Shown one piece after another: positions 1-7,903 of a stretch of 64,000 nt of DNA (the first letter of the stretch is position 1; each line of letters starts with the position of its first letter). The translations under genes were made by a program, and so were the position numbers. Below the pieces are notes generated by a model. The model worked only from the letters and a program-made list of their open reading frames with translations. It did not search any database and was not told the origin of the DNA. Origin of the DNA: Pseudonocardia alaniniphila (GTDB taxonomy: Bacteria; Actinomycetota; Actinomycetes; Mycobacteriales; Pseudonocardiaceae); NCBI RefSeq assembly GCF_022524485.1, contig NZ_JAKXMK010000002.1, forward strand, positions 248,001 through 312,000. Reading direction: 5' to 3'.

Positions 1-91
1 ACCAGGGCATGGTCATCCACCGATCAGCGGGCTCGGGGTGGACGGTCCCTGCGTTTGTGATGTCGGTTCGAGAAGGTCAGAATCTTCGTAA

Positions 92-1081
92 GTGAGTGAT
101 CGCGATGACGAGATCGAGTTTTCGCCGCGCACTGCCCGCGGTCGCAGGCGTGCCATAGCGATCGGTGCGGCGGTGCTCGCCGGCGTCGGGTTGGCTGCTC
201 AGGCGCGGTTGAACGGAGAGCTCGGCGCACGGCTGGGCGATGGGGTCGCAGCCTCGTTGGCCTCGACGACCGCAGGCATGGTGCTGTTGCTGGCGCTCGT
301 GCCCGCCTTTCCGGCCGGGCGGCGTGGCCTTCGGTTCGTCGGCGCCGCCTTGCGATCCGGCGGGTTGCGGTGGTGGCACTGCTGCGGCGGGGTCGGCGGC
401 GCGGTGTTCGTGGCAGGCCAGGGGGTCAGCGTCGGTGCGTTGGGGGTTGCCGCGTTCACCGTGGCGATCGTCGGAGGCACGGCGACCGGCAGCCTGCTCG
501 CGGACCGGTGGGGGCTCGGACCGGGCGGACGTCACGCGGTCACTCTCGCCCGGGTCGGCGGCGTGCTGGTCTGCGTCGCGGCGGTCGCCGTCGCCGTCCA
601 CGACCGGTCGGGCAGTGAGGGCGCGTTGCTGCTGGTGGTGCTTCCGCTGCTCGCCGGCATCGCGGTCGCCGTCCAGTCCGCCCTCAACGGCCGGGTCGGA
701 GCGGCCGCCGGATCGCCATGGCCTGCCACGTTGGTCAGCTTCGTCGTCGCCGAGCTCAGCCTCACCATCGCGGTGCTGATCGAGCCGGTTGTCCGCACTG
801 CCCCGGCCGGGCGGCTCCCCACCGAGCCCTGGCTCTATGCCGCCGGCCTGATCGGTATCGGCGTGATCGCGACAGCGACGCTCGTCGTCGGTCAGGTCGG
901 CGTGCTGGTCTTCAGCCTGGCCAGCGTTGCCGGCCAACTGTCGGGCGCGCTCGCCCTCGACACGATGACCCCGGGCCCCCGGCCCTCGGTTGCGACCTGG
1001 ATCGCGACCGTCGTGACGTTCGGCGCGGTGGTGCTGGCGGCGCGACCGCCGCGTCGGCGTCGCTCGGTGGAGCCTGGGTGA
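92..1081 (+). CDS. DMT-superfamily transporter, YdcZ/DUF606 type
   Basis: This is a 329-aa integral membrane protein with about ten hydrophobic segments. It is built from two similar halves: residues around 28-160 and 190-315 each start with an A-Q-(A/S)-(R/A)-L-N-G motif (near residues 36 and 196), which is typical of the duplicated DUF606/YdcZ family of small-molecule permeases. The start is a GTG at 92 preceded by a GAAGG-like site. It ends one base before the stop of the convergent lipoprotein gene, leaving no room for a separate terminator. The substrate cannot be told from sequence. The family assignment is firm; the physiological role is unknown. Confidence 0.75.
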   Translation: MSDRDDEIEFSPRTARGRRRAIAIGAAVLAGVGLAAQARLNGELGARLGDGVAASLASTTAGMVLLLALVPAFPAGRRGLRFVGAALRSGGLRWWHCCGGVGGAVFVAGQGVSVGALGVAAFTVAIVGGTATGSLLADRWGLGPGGRHAVTLARVGGVLVCVAAVAVAVHDRSGSEGALLLVVLPLLAGIAVAVQSALNGRVGAAAGSPWPATLVSFVVAELSLTIAVLIEPVVRTAPAGRLPTEPWLYAAGLIGIGVIATATLVVGQVGVLVFSLASVAGQLSGALALDTMTPGPRPSVATWIATVVTFGAVVLAARPPRRRRSVEPG

Positions 1082-1082
1082 G

Positions 1083-1629
1083 CTACGACGGGCCGATCTT
1101 GCTGGTGCACGTGAACGGCTCGTCGATCCAGTAGGTGTCGTGCTGCTCGTCGTGGACGATCGGGTACGTGGTGGCCGGATCGCAGAGCTTGTCGATCTGG
1201 GCCTGGTCCGCCGAACTGATGGTGAACCAGTACTTGTTGGTGTCCGGCGGCCACCTGGCATTCGTAGAAGAACCCTTTCATGCCAGGACCGAATACGTCA
1301 CTGCGGAAGTCGGCGGCGAGCTTCTTGTTGAGGTTGATGTTGTCGCAGTCGGCCTTCATGCCTTCGACGCTGGTCGTCTCGGCCGCCTCGGTCGTGTACC
1401 CCTTGGCCGTGTGGGTGCCCGACGCCGTCCAGGTGCGTGCCGGCAGGGCGATCTGCTCGGCGACGTCGGCGAGCAACGGGCCGGTGGGGACGGCTTCCTG
1501 GGCCGGTGTCGGCGTGGCGGAATCCGCAACACGGCCCGGGTTCGAGCATCCGGCGACGCCGATGGCGAGAGTCGCCAGCACGAGAGGTGCGATCCGGACT
1601 CTGTTGCGGGCCAGGGGCGAGGACGTCAC
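1083..1629 (-). pseudogene. Secreted lipoprotein gene broken by a 1-base frameshift
   Basis: The reading frame from the GTG at 1629 encodes a lipoprotein signal (hydrophobic stretch then lipobox G-V-A-G-C at about residues 24-28) followed by a soluble domain. It keeps sense to about position 1256 (…KGFFYECQ). From about 1253 down, the protein-like sequence is in another frame (W-P-P-D-T-N-K-Y-W-F … T-C-T-S-K-I-G-P-S), ending at a TAG at 1083-1085. Removing one G from the GG opposite 1254-1255 joins the two parts into one 181-aa protein. In the unshifted frame translation runs far into the opposite gene as low-complexity sequence. It is either a real frameshift or a base-call error. I do not recognise the family. 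Confidence 0.7.
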
Positions 1630-1764
1630 GGTGGGCTCCCTTCCGGGCAGACCCGGCGTGCCGGCAGCCGCCCGGGTGCGGACGCTAGCCGCCCCGGCGA
1701 ATGGTCGGTGGGAACAGCGCCCGTTCGGGTTCCTCTCCCGAGCTCCCAGGGGGATCGCCTCTCG

Positions 1765-2688
1765 TCACGAACGGAGGCGCTCCACCACCGGCTCGAACGC
1801 CTCCCGGAACGGCTCGTGCACGGTGACGTAGGAGAACCCGTAGCGCTCCCGGTTCGCCAGCAGCTGCTCGGCCATCTGCTCCGGGCTGCCGATGAGGAGG
1901 TAGGGCGACTCCAGGACCTCGTCCACGCTCATCTCGCTGCCGAACCTGCTGATCATGTCCGCCGCGGCGGCGCGCCTGTCGAGGGCGGGCACCACCGCCT
2001 GTACGAGCAGGTGCCACTCGATCCGGTCGCTGCGCTCCCCGGCCCGCTCGCGCACGAACCGCATTCGCTCGTCCGTCTCCGCCGCCGTGGCCAGCCGGAA
2101 CGTCCCCGGCGGCTTGCCCGCCACCTGGTAGGCGCCCGCGACGCCGATGATGTCGGCGTGCCGCGCGGCGACCGTCAGCACCCGGTCGCCGGTGCCGCCG
2201 ACGATCAGCGGTGGTCCGGATCCCTCGAACCCGATGCGTTGCACGGGTTGCGGCGCCTTTCCGCCCGGCAGTTCGGCGAGATCGGTGGTGAAGAACCGGC
2301 CCAGCTCGGTGATCGTCGTCTCGAGGGTGTGAACACGTGAGCCGAAGGACGCCCAGGGGATGCCCGCGGCGTCGAACTCCCACTTCATGTGCCCCGCGCC
2401 GAGGCCGACCTCGAGCCGGCCGCCGGTGAGGATGTCGGTGCTGGCCACCTCGCGGGCCAGCAGAGCCGGGTTCCAGAACGGGGCGTTGAGCACCAGGGTG
2501 CCCACCCGCATCTGATCGGTCGCGTCGGCGGCCGCGACCAGCACCGGGAACGGTGCAGGTGCGCCGAGGTGGTCGGCGGCGAAGACGGTGTCGAACCCGG
2601 CGCTCTCCGCGCGCCGGCAGACCTCCTGCAGGGCCTCGCGGGACGGGATCCCGAAGATGTTGAAGGAGAACCGGAAGTCGCGAACCAT
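1765..2688 (-). CDS. LLM-class (luciferase-like) F420-dependent oxidoreductase
   Basis: A soluble protein of about 307 aa with the bacterial-luciferase TIM-barrel fold. Visible features are the N-terminal R-F-S-F-N-I-F strand, A-E-S-A-G-F-D-T-V-F-A-A-D-H near residues 27-40, L-N-A-P-F-W-N-P-A-L-L-A-R-E near 68-81, the G-L-G-A-G-H-M-K-W-E-F motif near 97-107 seen in the actinobacterial TIGR03621-like subgroup, and I-V-G-G-T-G-D-R-V-L near 164-173. An upstream in-frame ATG at 2721 exists, but the conserved fold begins directly after the ATG at 2688. Such proteins normally use reduced F420 or FMN; the substrate is unknown. It stands alone, downstream in orientation from nothing obvious. Confidence 0.78.
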   Translation of the reverse strand: MVRDFRFSFNIFGIPSREALQEVCRRAESAGFDTVFAADHLGAPAPFPVLVAAADATDQMRVGTLVLNAPFWNPALLAREVASTDILTGGRLEVGLGAGHMKWEFDAAGIPWASFGSRVHTLETTITELGRFFTTDLAELPGGKAPQPVQRIGFEGSGPPLIVGGTGDRVLTVAARHADIIGVAGAYQVAGKPPGTFRLATAAETDERMRFVRERAGERSDRIEWHLLVQAVVPALDRRAAAADMISRFGSEMSVDEVLESPYLLIGSPEQMAEQLLANRERYGFSYVTVHEPFREAFEPVVERLRS

Positions 2689-2976
2689 TCCGACACCCTG
2701 GCGGTGCCGCCGGTGACGCACAACGGGGTTCGCCCCGCGCGGACACGCCCGTCCATCCCCGGCGCGAGACGGTTCCCGTGACCATTCGGCCTTTCCGGAC
2801 CGGGGGAATGGCGGAATGCGGCTTTCCCGTCATCGCGTGGAAGACCCGGGAGTGATCGGCGACACCGGGCGGCATGGCGGCGACCGGCGCAATGGCACTG
2901 TGAATCCTGCCGCCGGATTCCGTCACCGGATCCCGTCGCATTGCCGAGGGAGCGGATCGGCGCTGGGGAGGGTCGC

Positions 2977-4485
2977 GTGGCATTCGACTACGTCGTCGTC
3001 GGTGGTGGCACGGCAGGATGCGTGCTCGCGTCGCGGTTGTCCCAGGACCCTGACGTGCAGGTGCTGCTCCTCGAGGCGGGCGGAGCCACCAGACCCGCAG
3101 CGATGGCCGATCCCATGCGGTGGACGTTCCTCGTCGGCACCGAGGTCGACTGGGCGTACGAGACCGTTCCGCAGCCAGGAGCTGGGGGCGCGATCTGTTC
3201 CTGGCCGCGCGGGAAGGTCCTCGGCGGGTCGAGCTCGATCAACGCCGTCATGCACACGCGGGGTCACCGTGACAGCTACGACGCATGGGCGGATGCCGGT
3301 GCCACCGGCTGGGACTACCCGACGATGCTGCCGTTCCTCAAGCGCATCGAACGCGCGGTGGACGCCCCCGACTCCCGCTACCGGGGGATGAACGGCCCGA
3401 TGATCGTGGCGCAGGGCGAGGTGGCGCACCCCTTGTGGGAGGGCGCGGTCGAAGCCGCGGTCGAAGTGGGGCACCCCGGCGCCACCGACCTCAACAACGG
3501 GCTGGAGGAAGGGGTCGGGTGGAGCGAGTACAACGTCGTCGACGGCGTGCGGCAGAGCGCGGCCGACGCCTATCTGGTCCCGGGGCTCGAGCGGCCCAAC
3601 CTCGCGGTGGTCACCGGGGCACAGGCGCGGCGGCTGCTCCTCGACGGGGGCCGCTGCAGCGGTGTGGAGTACACGAAGGACGGTGAGCTGCGCACTGCCT
3701 CCGCTGAGCGGCAGGTCGTACTGGCGGCCGGCGCGATCGGCTCGCCGCAGCTGCTCCTGCTCTCCGGGATCGGACCGGCTGCGCAGCTGCGCGAGGCCGG
3801 TGTCGACGTGGCCGCCGACCTGGCAGGCGTGGGGGAGGGCCTACACGACCATCCGATGACGACCGTGGGCTACCGAACGACCCGGCCCGTCCGTGCCGCG
3901 GCCTTCGTCCGCAAGCCGCACGTCCGGCTCCGCAGCGATCCCGCCGACCCGATCGACCTGCACCTGATCTTCAGCGACTCGCCGGCCCCGTCGACGGGAA
4001 CGCCCGGAGCGGGAGACGGGTACGCGATGAGGGTCGCGCTCATGACACCGTTCAGCCGGGGGTCGGTGCGGTTGAACCCAGCGGATCCCGAGGGCGCCCC
4101 GCTCATCGACCCGAACTATCTGGCCGAGGAGCGCGACGTCGAGCGCATGGTCGTCGGGGTGCGCCGGGCGCGGGAGGTGGGGGAGGCGAAGGCCTTCTCC
4201 CCGTGGCGGGACCGCGAGCTGCTCCCCGGTCCGGACGTTCGCGACGCTGCGGCCTGCCGTGAATACGTCCGCCGGAGCGTGACGACCTACTTCCATCCGG
4301 TGGGGACCTGCCGGATCGGCGTCGACGACGGCGCTGTCGTCGACCCGGAACTGCGAGTTCGTGGCGTCGAGGGTCTGCGGGTCGCCGACGCCTCGGTGAT
4401 GCCGATGATCGTCTCGGCCAACACGAACGCCACGACCCTCGCGATCGCCGAACGAGCGGCGGTGCTGATGACCGGGAACCCCTGA
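2977..4485 (+). CDS. GMC-family FAD oxidoreductase (choline/alcohol dehydrogenase-like)
   Basis: A glucose-methanol-choline flavoprotein of 502 aa. It opens with the ADP-binding motif D-Y-V-V-V-G-G-G-T-A-G, followed by the GMC signature R-G-K-V-L-G-G-S-S-S-I-N near residue 80, the second signature G-S-P-Q-L-L-L-L-S-G-I-G-P near residue 256, and the C-terminal F-H-P-V-G-T-C-R-I-G with catalytic His and N-T-N-A-T near the end. These enzymes oxidise alcohols at N5 of FAD. I chose the GTG at 2977 because GGGAGG lies just upstream and the dinucleotide fold starts immediately; a TTG at 2941 is an in-frame alternative. No partner gene adjoins it, so the substrate remains open. Confidence 0.88.
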   Translation: MAFDYVVVGGGTAGCVLASRLSQDPDVQVLLLEAGGATRPAAMADPMRWTFLVGTEVDWAYETVPQPGAGGAICSWPRGKVLGGSSSINAVMHTRGHRDSYDAWADAGATGWDYPTMLPFLKRIERAVDAPDSRYRGMNGPMIVAQGEVAHPLWEGAVEAAVEVGHPGATDLNNGLEEGVGWSEYNVVDGVRQSAADAYLVPGLERPNLAVVTGAQARRLLLDGGRCSGVEYTKDGELRTASAERQVVLAAGAIGSPQLLLLSGIGPAAQLREAGVDVAADLAGVGEGLHDHPMTTVGYRTTRPVRAAAFVRKPHVRLRSDPADPIDLHLIFSDSPAPSTGTPGAGDGYAMRVALMTPFSRGSVRLNPADPEGAPLIDPNYLAEERDVERMVVGVRRAREVGEAKAFSPWRDRELLPGPDVRDAAACREYVRRSVTTYFHPVGTCRIGVDDGAVVDPELRVRGVEGLRVADASVMPMIVSANTNATTLAIAERAAVLMTGNP

Positions 4486-4534
4486 CCACCGGTCCCGAAC
4501 CCCGCGAGTCGCACGGGGCCCGGGTACTGGTGGT
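4485..4534. terminator. Bidirectional terminator-like hairpin
   Basis: ACCACCGGTCCCG at 4485-4497 can pair with CGGGTACTGGTGGT at 4521-4534, with one mismatch and one bulge. It fills the gap between the converging GMC oxidoreductase and TcuA-like genes, so it could stop transcription from both sides. There is no T-tract, which is common for actinobacterial hairpins. Confidence 0.5.
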
Positions 4535-4542
4535 CCTGCGGC

Positions 4543-6018
4543 TCAGGCCTGCATCCCGGCCCGCCGCCCGAACACGGCGCCCGCGGTGAGTCCGGTGCCG
4601 CCGGGGTAGTTGCCGCTGAACAGCCCGCCCAGCATCTCCCCACAGACGAAGAGGCCGGGAACGGGTGCTCCGGCGTTGTCGAGCACCCGGCCACAGGTGT
4701 CTGCGCGCAGGCCGCCGAACGTGAAGGTGATCCCGCAGGTCACGGGGAACGCGTAGTAGGGCGGTGTCTCCAGCGGGATCGCCCAGTTGGACTTGGGCGG
4801 CTGGACGCGCGCCGCCCGGCCGTCCTTGATCGCGAGGTCGAGGGGGATGGTGCGGTCGATCCCGGCGTTGAACGCGTCGACGGTGCGGCGCAGCGCTGCC
4901 GGGTCGACGTGGATGCGCGCGGCCAGATCCTCGATGCTCTCGCCCACGACGACCGAGACGCCGGGCATGTCGTACTCCTCGGTCCGCAGCTGCGGCCGGG
5001 TGGTGGCGTCGAAGAGCTGGAACGCGAGCCCGTCGGGCTGGGCGAGGATGCGCGCGCCGTACTCGGCGTAGGTGTAGTTGCGGAAGTCGGCGCCCTCGTC
5101 GACGAAGCGTTCGCCGTTGGTGTTCACCACGATGCCGAGCGGGTAGCCGCCGCGGGTGAGCTGGTTGGTCAGCTCGCGGTTGCCTTCGTTGCCGGGGAAC
5201 CAGGCGTCCCAGGCCACGCTGTGGCACGTCGTCCAGTCGCCGTGGGTGGCAGCGCCCGCGGTGATCGCCGCGGTGATCATGTCGCCGGTGTTGAGCGGGG
5301 TGCCCCGCACCTTGGCCCGCTGCCAGCCCTCGCCGAGGTGTTCACGGCGCAGTTCGGGGTCGGCCTCGAAGCCGCCGGCGGCGAGCACGACCGACCGGGC
5401 GTGGACAGTGCCCGTGGCGCCCGCGGTGTCGGTCCAGCTCACGCCGGTGATCCGGGCGCCGTCGCGCACCAGCTCGCGGGCCCGCACGCCGTAGCGGATC
5501 TCGACGCCGCTCTCCTGCGCGGCGCGGGTGTGCTGCTGGATCAGGCCCTTGCCGCCCCCGGTGGCGCCGATCGCGAGCCCGCCCCAGAACACCTGGCGAC
5601 CCTGTGCGTCCGGATAGGCCTGTCGCTCGTACATCAGCCGGTAACGCAGGCCCTTGTCGTGCAGCCAGCGCAGCGTCGCCTGGCTCTCGGCGATCAGCAC
5701 CTCGGTGAGCGCCGGGTCGTTGCGGCCACCGGTCACCTTCTTCATGTCCGCGGCGAACGTCGCGGCGGGGTAGGGCGGGAGCACGGTCACGGCGTGCCGG
5801 TAGTCCTCGTCGAGGAGGTCGGCGACGTCCGCGAGCCCGTCGTGCGCCACCCGGATGGCGCCTGCCGTGTAGTAGCTGTTGCCGCCGGCCTGCGCGGACT
5901 CGCCCTTCTCCACCAACAGCACCCGCCTGCCCCCCTCGGCGGCGGCGTGCGCCGCGCTGAACCCGGCGTTGCCTCCACCCACGATGACGACGTCGACAGC
6001 GTCTTCTGCTTCTCGCAT
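4543..6018 (-). CDS. TcuA-like FAD-dependent tricarballylate dehydrogenase family protein
   Basis: A 491-aa flavoprotein of the succinate dehydrogenase/fumarate reductase family. It has the N-terminal V-V-I-V-G-G-G-N-A-G-F-S-A FAD motif (residues 9-22), G-G-N-S-Y-Y-T-A-G-A-I-R near 45-56, and the C-terminal cap G-L-F-V-C-G-E-M-L-G-G-L-F-S-G-N-Y-P-G-G-T-G-L at about 456-478. The G-N-S-Y-Y-T-A-G segment and overall length fit TcuA, which oxidises tricarballylate to cis-aconitate. Its divergent neighbours encode a tripartite tricarboxylate transporter, which supports a di- or tricarboxylate substrate. No TcuB-like electron-transfer gene is adjacent, so its electron acceptor is not evident. Confidence 0.75.
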   Translation of the reverse strand: MREAEDAVDVVIVGGGNAGFSAAHAAAEGGRRVLLVEKGESAQAGGNSYYTAGAIRVAHDGLADVADLLDEDYRHAVTVLPPYPAATFAADMKKVTGGRNDPALTEVLIAESQATLRWLHDKGLRYRLMYERQAYPDAQGRQVFWGGLAIGATGGGKGLIQQHTRAAQESGVEIRYGVRARELVRDGARITGVSWTDTAGATGTVHARSVVLAAGGFEADPELRREHLGEGWQRAKVRGTPLNTGDMITAAITAGAATHGDWTTCHSVAWDAWFPGNEGNRELTNQLTRGGYPLGIVVNTNGERFVDEGADFRNYTYAEYGARILAQPDGLAFQLFDATTRPQLRTEEYDMPGVSVVVGESIEDLAARIHVDPAALRRTVDAFNAGIDRTIPLDLAIKDGRAARVQPPKSNWAIPLETPPYYAFPVTCGITFTFGGLRADTCGRVLDNAGAPVPGLFVCGEMLGGLFSGNYPGGTGLTAGAVFGRRAGMQA

Positions 6019-6144
6019 TTCTGCCCCCCAGCACTTGTCCCCCGACGCCTGTCACTGTAAGCAACTGTCGACCATGCGTGACGACACCGGCGTGTCACGG
6101 CGCCGGTGCCGCCATGCCGGTGCGTGCACGACGGGGGACGGCGG

Positions 6145-7206
6145 ATGGAGCAACGACGCTCGACGGCGGTGGCCGATGACCCGGGTGACCCGGCTGCCCG
6201 CCCCCGCCGTCGCTGGCACCGCTTCGTCCCTCTCGTGGCGGCCGTCGTCGCCACGATTGCGGTCGTGGCGACGGCACCGGTGGACACCACGGGTGTCGGC
6301 GGATCCGCTTTGCGGGACGTGATCGGCGACCGGCAGTTGCGGATCATGGCCCCGGCTGCGCCCGGCGGGGGTTGGGACCAGACCTCCCGTGAGATGCAGG
6401 GCGCGTTGCGCGAACTCGCCGGGCGTACCGAGGTCTACAACGTCGCGGGGGCAGGCGGCACGATCGGGCTGAGCCAGTTCGTCCGCCGCGCCGGCGACCC
6501 GACCGAGCTGATGACCACCGGTCTGATCATGATCGGCGCGGTGGAGGCCAACGACTCCCCGCACTCGCTGGCCGAGACCACGCCACTGGTCCGGCTGACC
6601 ACCGACTACCAGGTGGTGGCGGTCGCGGCCGACTCCCCGATCTCCGACATGGCCGGTGTGGTCGCCGCGATGCGCAGCGACATCGCCGCCGTGTCGATCT
6701 CCGGCGGCTCCGCGGGCGGTGCGGAACAGATCCTGGCGGGCCTGATCGCCAAGGCCGTGGGTGCGGACCCCGCGCGGATGAGCTACGTCGCGCACTCCGG
6801 CGGCGGCGAGGCGCTCACCACCCTGCTGTCGGGCCGCTCGACGATCGGGATCTCCGGGATCTCCGAGCTGATGCCGCAGATCGAGGCCGGCACGGTGCGC
6901 GCGCTCGCGGTGTCGAGCCCGGAACGGCTGCCCGCGCTGCCCGACGTGCCGACGTTGCGTGAGACCGGCGTCGACGCCGAGCTGCAGAACTGGCGCGGCG
7001 TCGTCGCGACCGCCGACATCAGCCCCGAGCAGGAGCAGGCGCTGGAGGACCTCCTGGTGAACATGACCCGCACGGACGCGTGGCGAGAGGCGCTCGCCCG
7101 CCGCGGCTGGGGGGACGCGACGCTCGCCGGCCCGGAGTTCGAGGAGTTCGTCCGGTCCGAGCAGGACCGGGTGTCGCAGGTGCTCGACGAGATCGGACTG
7201 GGATGA
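6145..7206 (+). CDS. tctC: Tripartite tricarboxylate transporter substrate-binding protein (TctC/BugD-like)
   Basis: A periplasmic-type binding protein of 353 aa. A hydrophobic anchor or signal segment at about residues 23-43 is followed by the TctC/Bug fold, with I-M-A-P-A-A-P-G-G-G-W-D-Q-T-S-R near residue 67, the N-V-A-G-A-G-G-T-I-G-L loop near 95, and I-S-G-G-S-A-G-G-A-E-Q near 183. The signal lacks a clear lipobox and is preceded by an arginine-rich segment. I place the start at the ATG at 6145, which has a GGGGGAC site upstream; an in-frame alternative lies at 6106. It is the first gene of tctCBA and divergent from the TcuA-like dehydrogenase, so both probably serve one carboxylate substrate. 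Confidence 0.85.
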   Translation: MEQRRSTAVADDPGDPAARPRRRWHRFVPLVAAVVATIAVVATAPVDTTGVGGSALRDVIGDRQLRIMAPAAPGGGWDQTSREMQGALRELAGRTEVYNVAGAGGTIGLSQFVRRAGDPTELMTTGLIMIGAVEANDSPHSLAETTPLVRLTTDYQVVAVAADSPISDMAGVVAAMRSDIAAVSISGGSAGGAEQILAGLIAKAVGADPARMSYVAHSGGGEALTTLLSGRSTIGISGISELMPQIEAGTVRALAVSSPERLPALPDVPTLRETGVDAELQNWRGVVATADISPEQEQALEDLLVNMTRTDAWREALARRGWGDATLAGPEFEEFVRSEQDRVSQVLDEIGLG

Positions 7207-7350
7207 GCGAGCGTGCGAGCGAATCGGTGGCACAGCGCCTGCGCGCAGCGCTGACCGAGCGCAGCGAGGGAATGCGATGAGCGAGCGTGCGAGCGAATCG
7301 GTGTTTCAGCGCCTGCGCGAAGCGCTGACCGAGCGCAGCGAGGGAGTGCG
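7203..7350 (+). repeat. Tandem 74-base MIRU-like repeat, two copies
   Basis: Two head-to-tail copies begin at 7203 and 7277 and end where tctB starts at 7351. Each begins ATGAGCGAGCGTGCGAGCGA and contains CAGCGCCTGCGCG and ACCGAGCGCAGCGAGGGA; they differ at only a few positions. Each encodes a 25-codon mini-ORF whose ATG overlaps the upstream TGA and whose TGA overlaps the next ATG (ATGA junctions), so the chain tctC, mini-ORF 1, mini-ORF 2, tctB is translationally continuous. That is the organisation of mycobacterial interspersed repetitive units. A diverged third copy lies at 42364-42456. Confidence 0.85.
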
Positions 7351-7902
7351 ATGAGTGGGCCGGGGATGAGCGAGTCGGGGATGAGCGAGGGCATGACCAA
7401 CCGGCAGACCGATACGACGCCCCCCGCACCCGGGGCCGTCCCCCGCACCACCGTGCTGGCATCCGGGGCGTTCGGCGCGCTGATGATGCTGACCTCCGTG
7501 CTCGTGATCGTGGACGCCGTGCAGTTGCCGGACACCACGGCGGTGGTGGGGCCCGCGGTCGTCCCGCTACCGGTCGGGGTGCTCCTCGGCGGTGTCGGAG
7601 CGGGTCTGCTCGTCGACTCCTTCACCAAGCTCCGCGAGGCGGTTCCCGGACCGCCGTGGCAGTCACGGGCCGGGCTGCGGGTGCTGGCGCTCGTCATCGC
7701 GCTGATCCTGTTCGCCGTCCTGCTGCCCCTGCTCGGCTACGTGGTGTCGGCGACGGCGCTGTTCGTCGCGGCGGCGCTGCTGCTGGGCGCCCCGCGGGGA
7801 TGGCGGGTGGTGGCGTACGGGTGGGCGCTGGCCGCCACCGTCTTCCTGGTCTTCGACCGGATGATCGGGCTCACCCTGCCCGCCGGTCCCTGGGGGTTCT
7901 GA
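7351..7902 (+). CDS. tctB: Tripartite tricarboxylate transporter small membrane subunit TctB
   Basis: A protein of 183 aa with a hydrophilic N-terminus of about 30 residues and four predicted membrane helices (about 34-53, 66-86, 107-150 as two, 158-175), matching the usual size and topology of TctB. Its ATG overlaps the TGA of the second repeat mini-ORF, and TctA begins two bases after its stop. The first 16 codons are unusual: they repeat an M-S-x-x-G pattern ([14 protein letters not shown]) reminiscent of the repeat peptide, so the true N-terminus may have been extended by the repeat. Confidence 0.8.
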   Translation: MSGPGMSESGMSEGMTNRQTDTTPPAPGAVPRTTVLASGAFGALMMLTSVLVIVDAVQLPDTTAVVGPAVVPLPVGVLLGGVGAGLLVDSFTKLREAVPGPPWQSRAGLRVLALVIALILFAVLLPLLGYVVSATALFVAAALLLGAPRGWRVVAYGWALAATVFLVFDRMIGLTLPAGPWGF

Positions 7903-7903
7903 G

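Noticed and set aside
7203..7350. Tandem repeat as a CRISPR array
   Set aside because: The copies are adjacent with no unique spacers and carry coupled reading frames; no cas genes are near.
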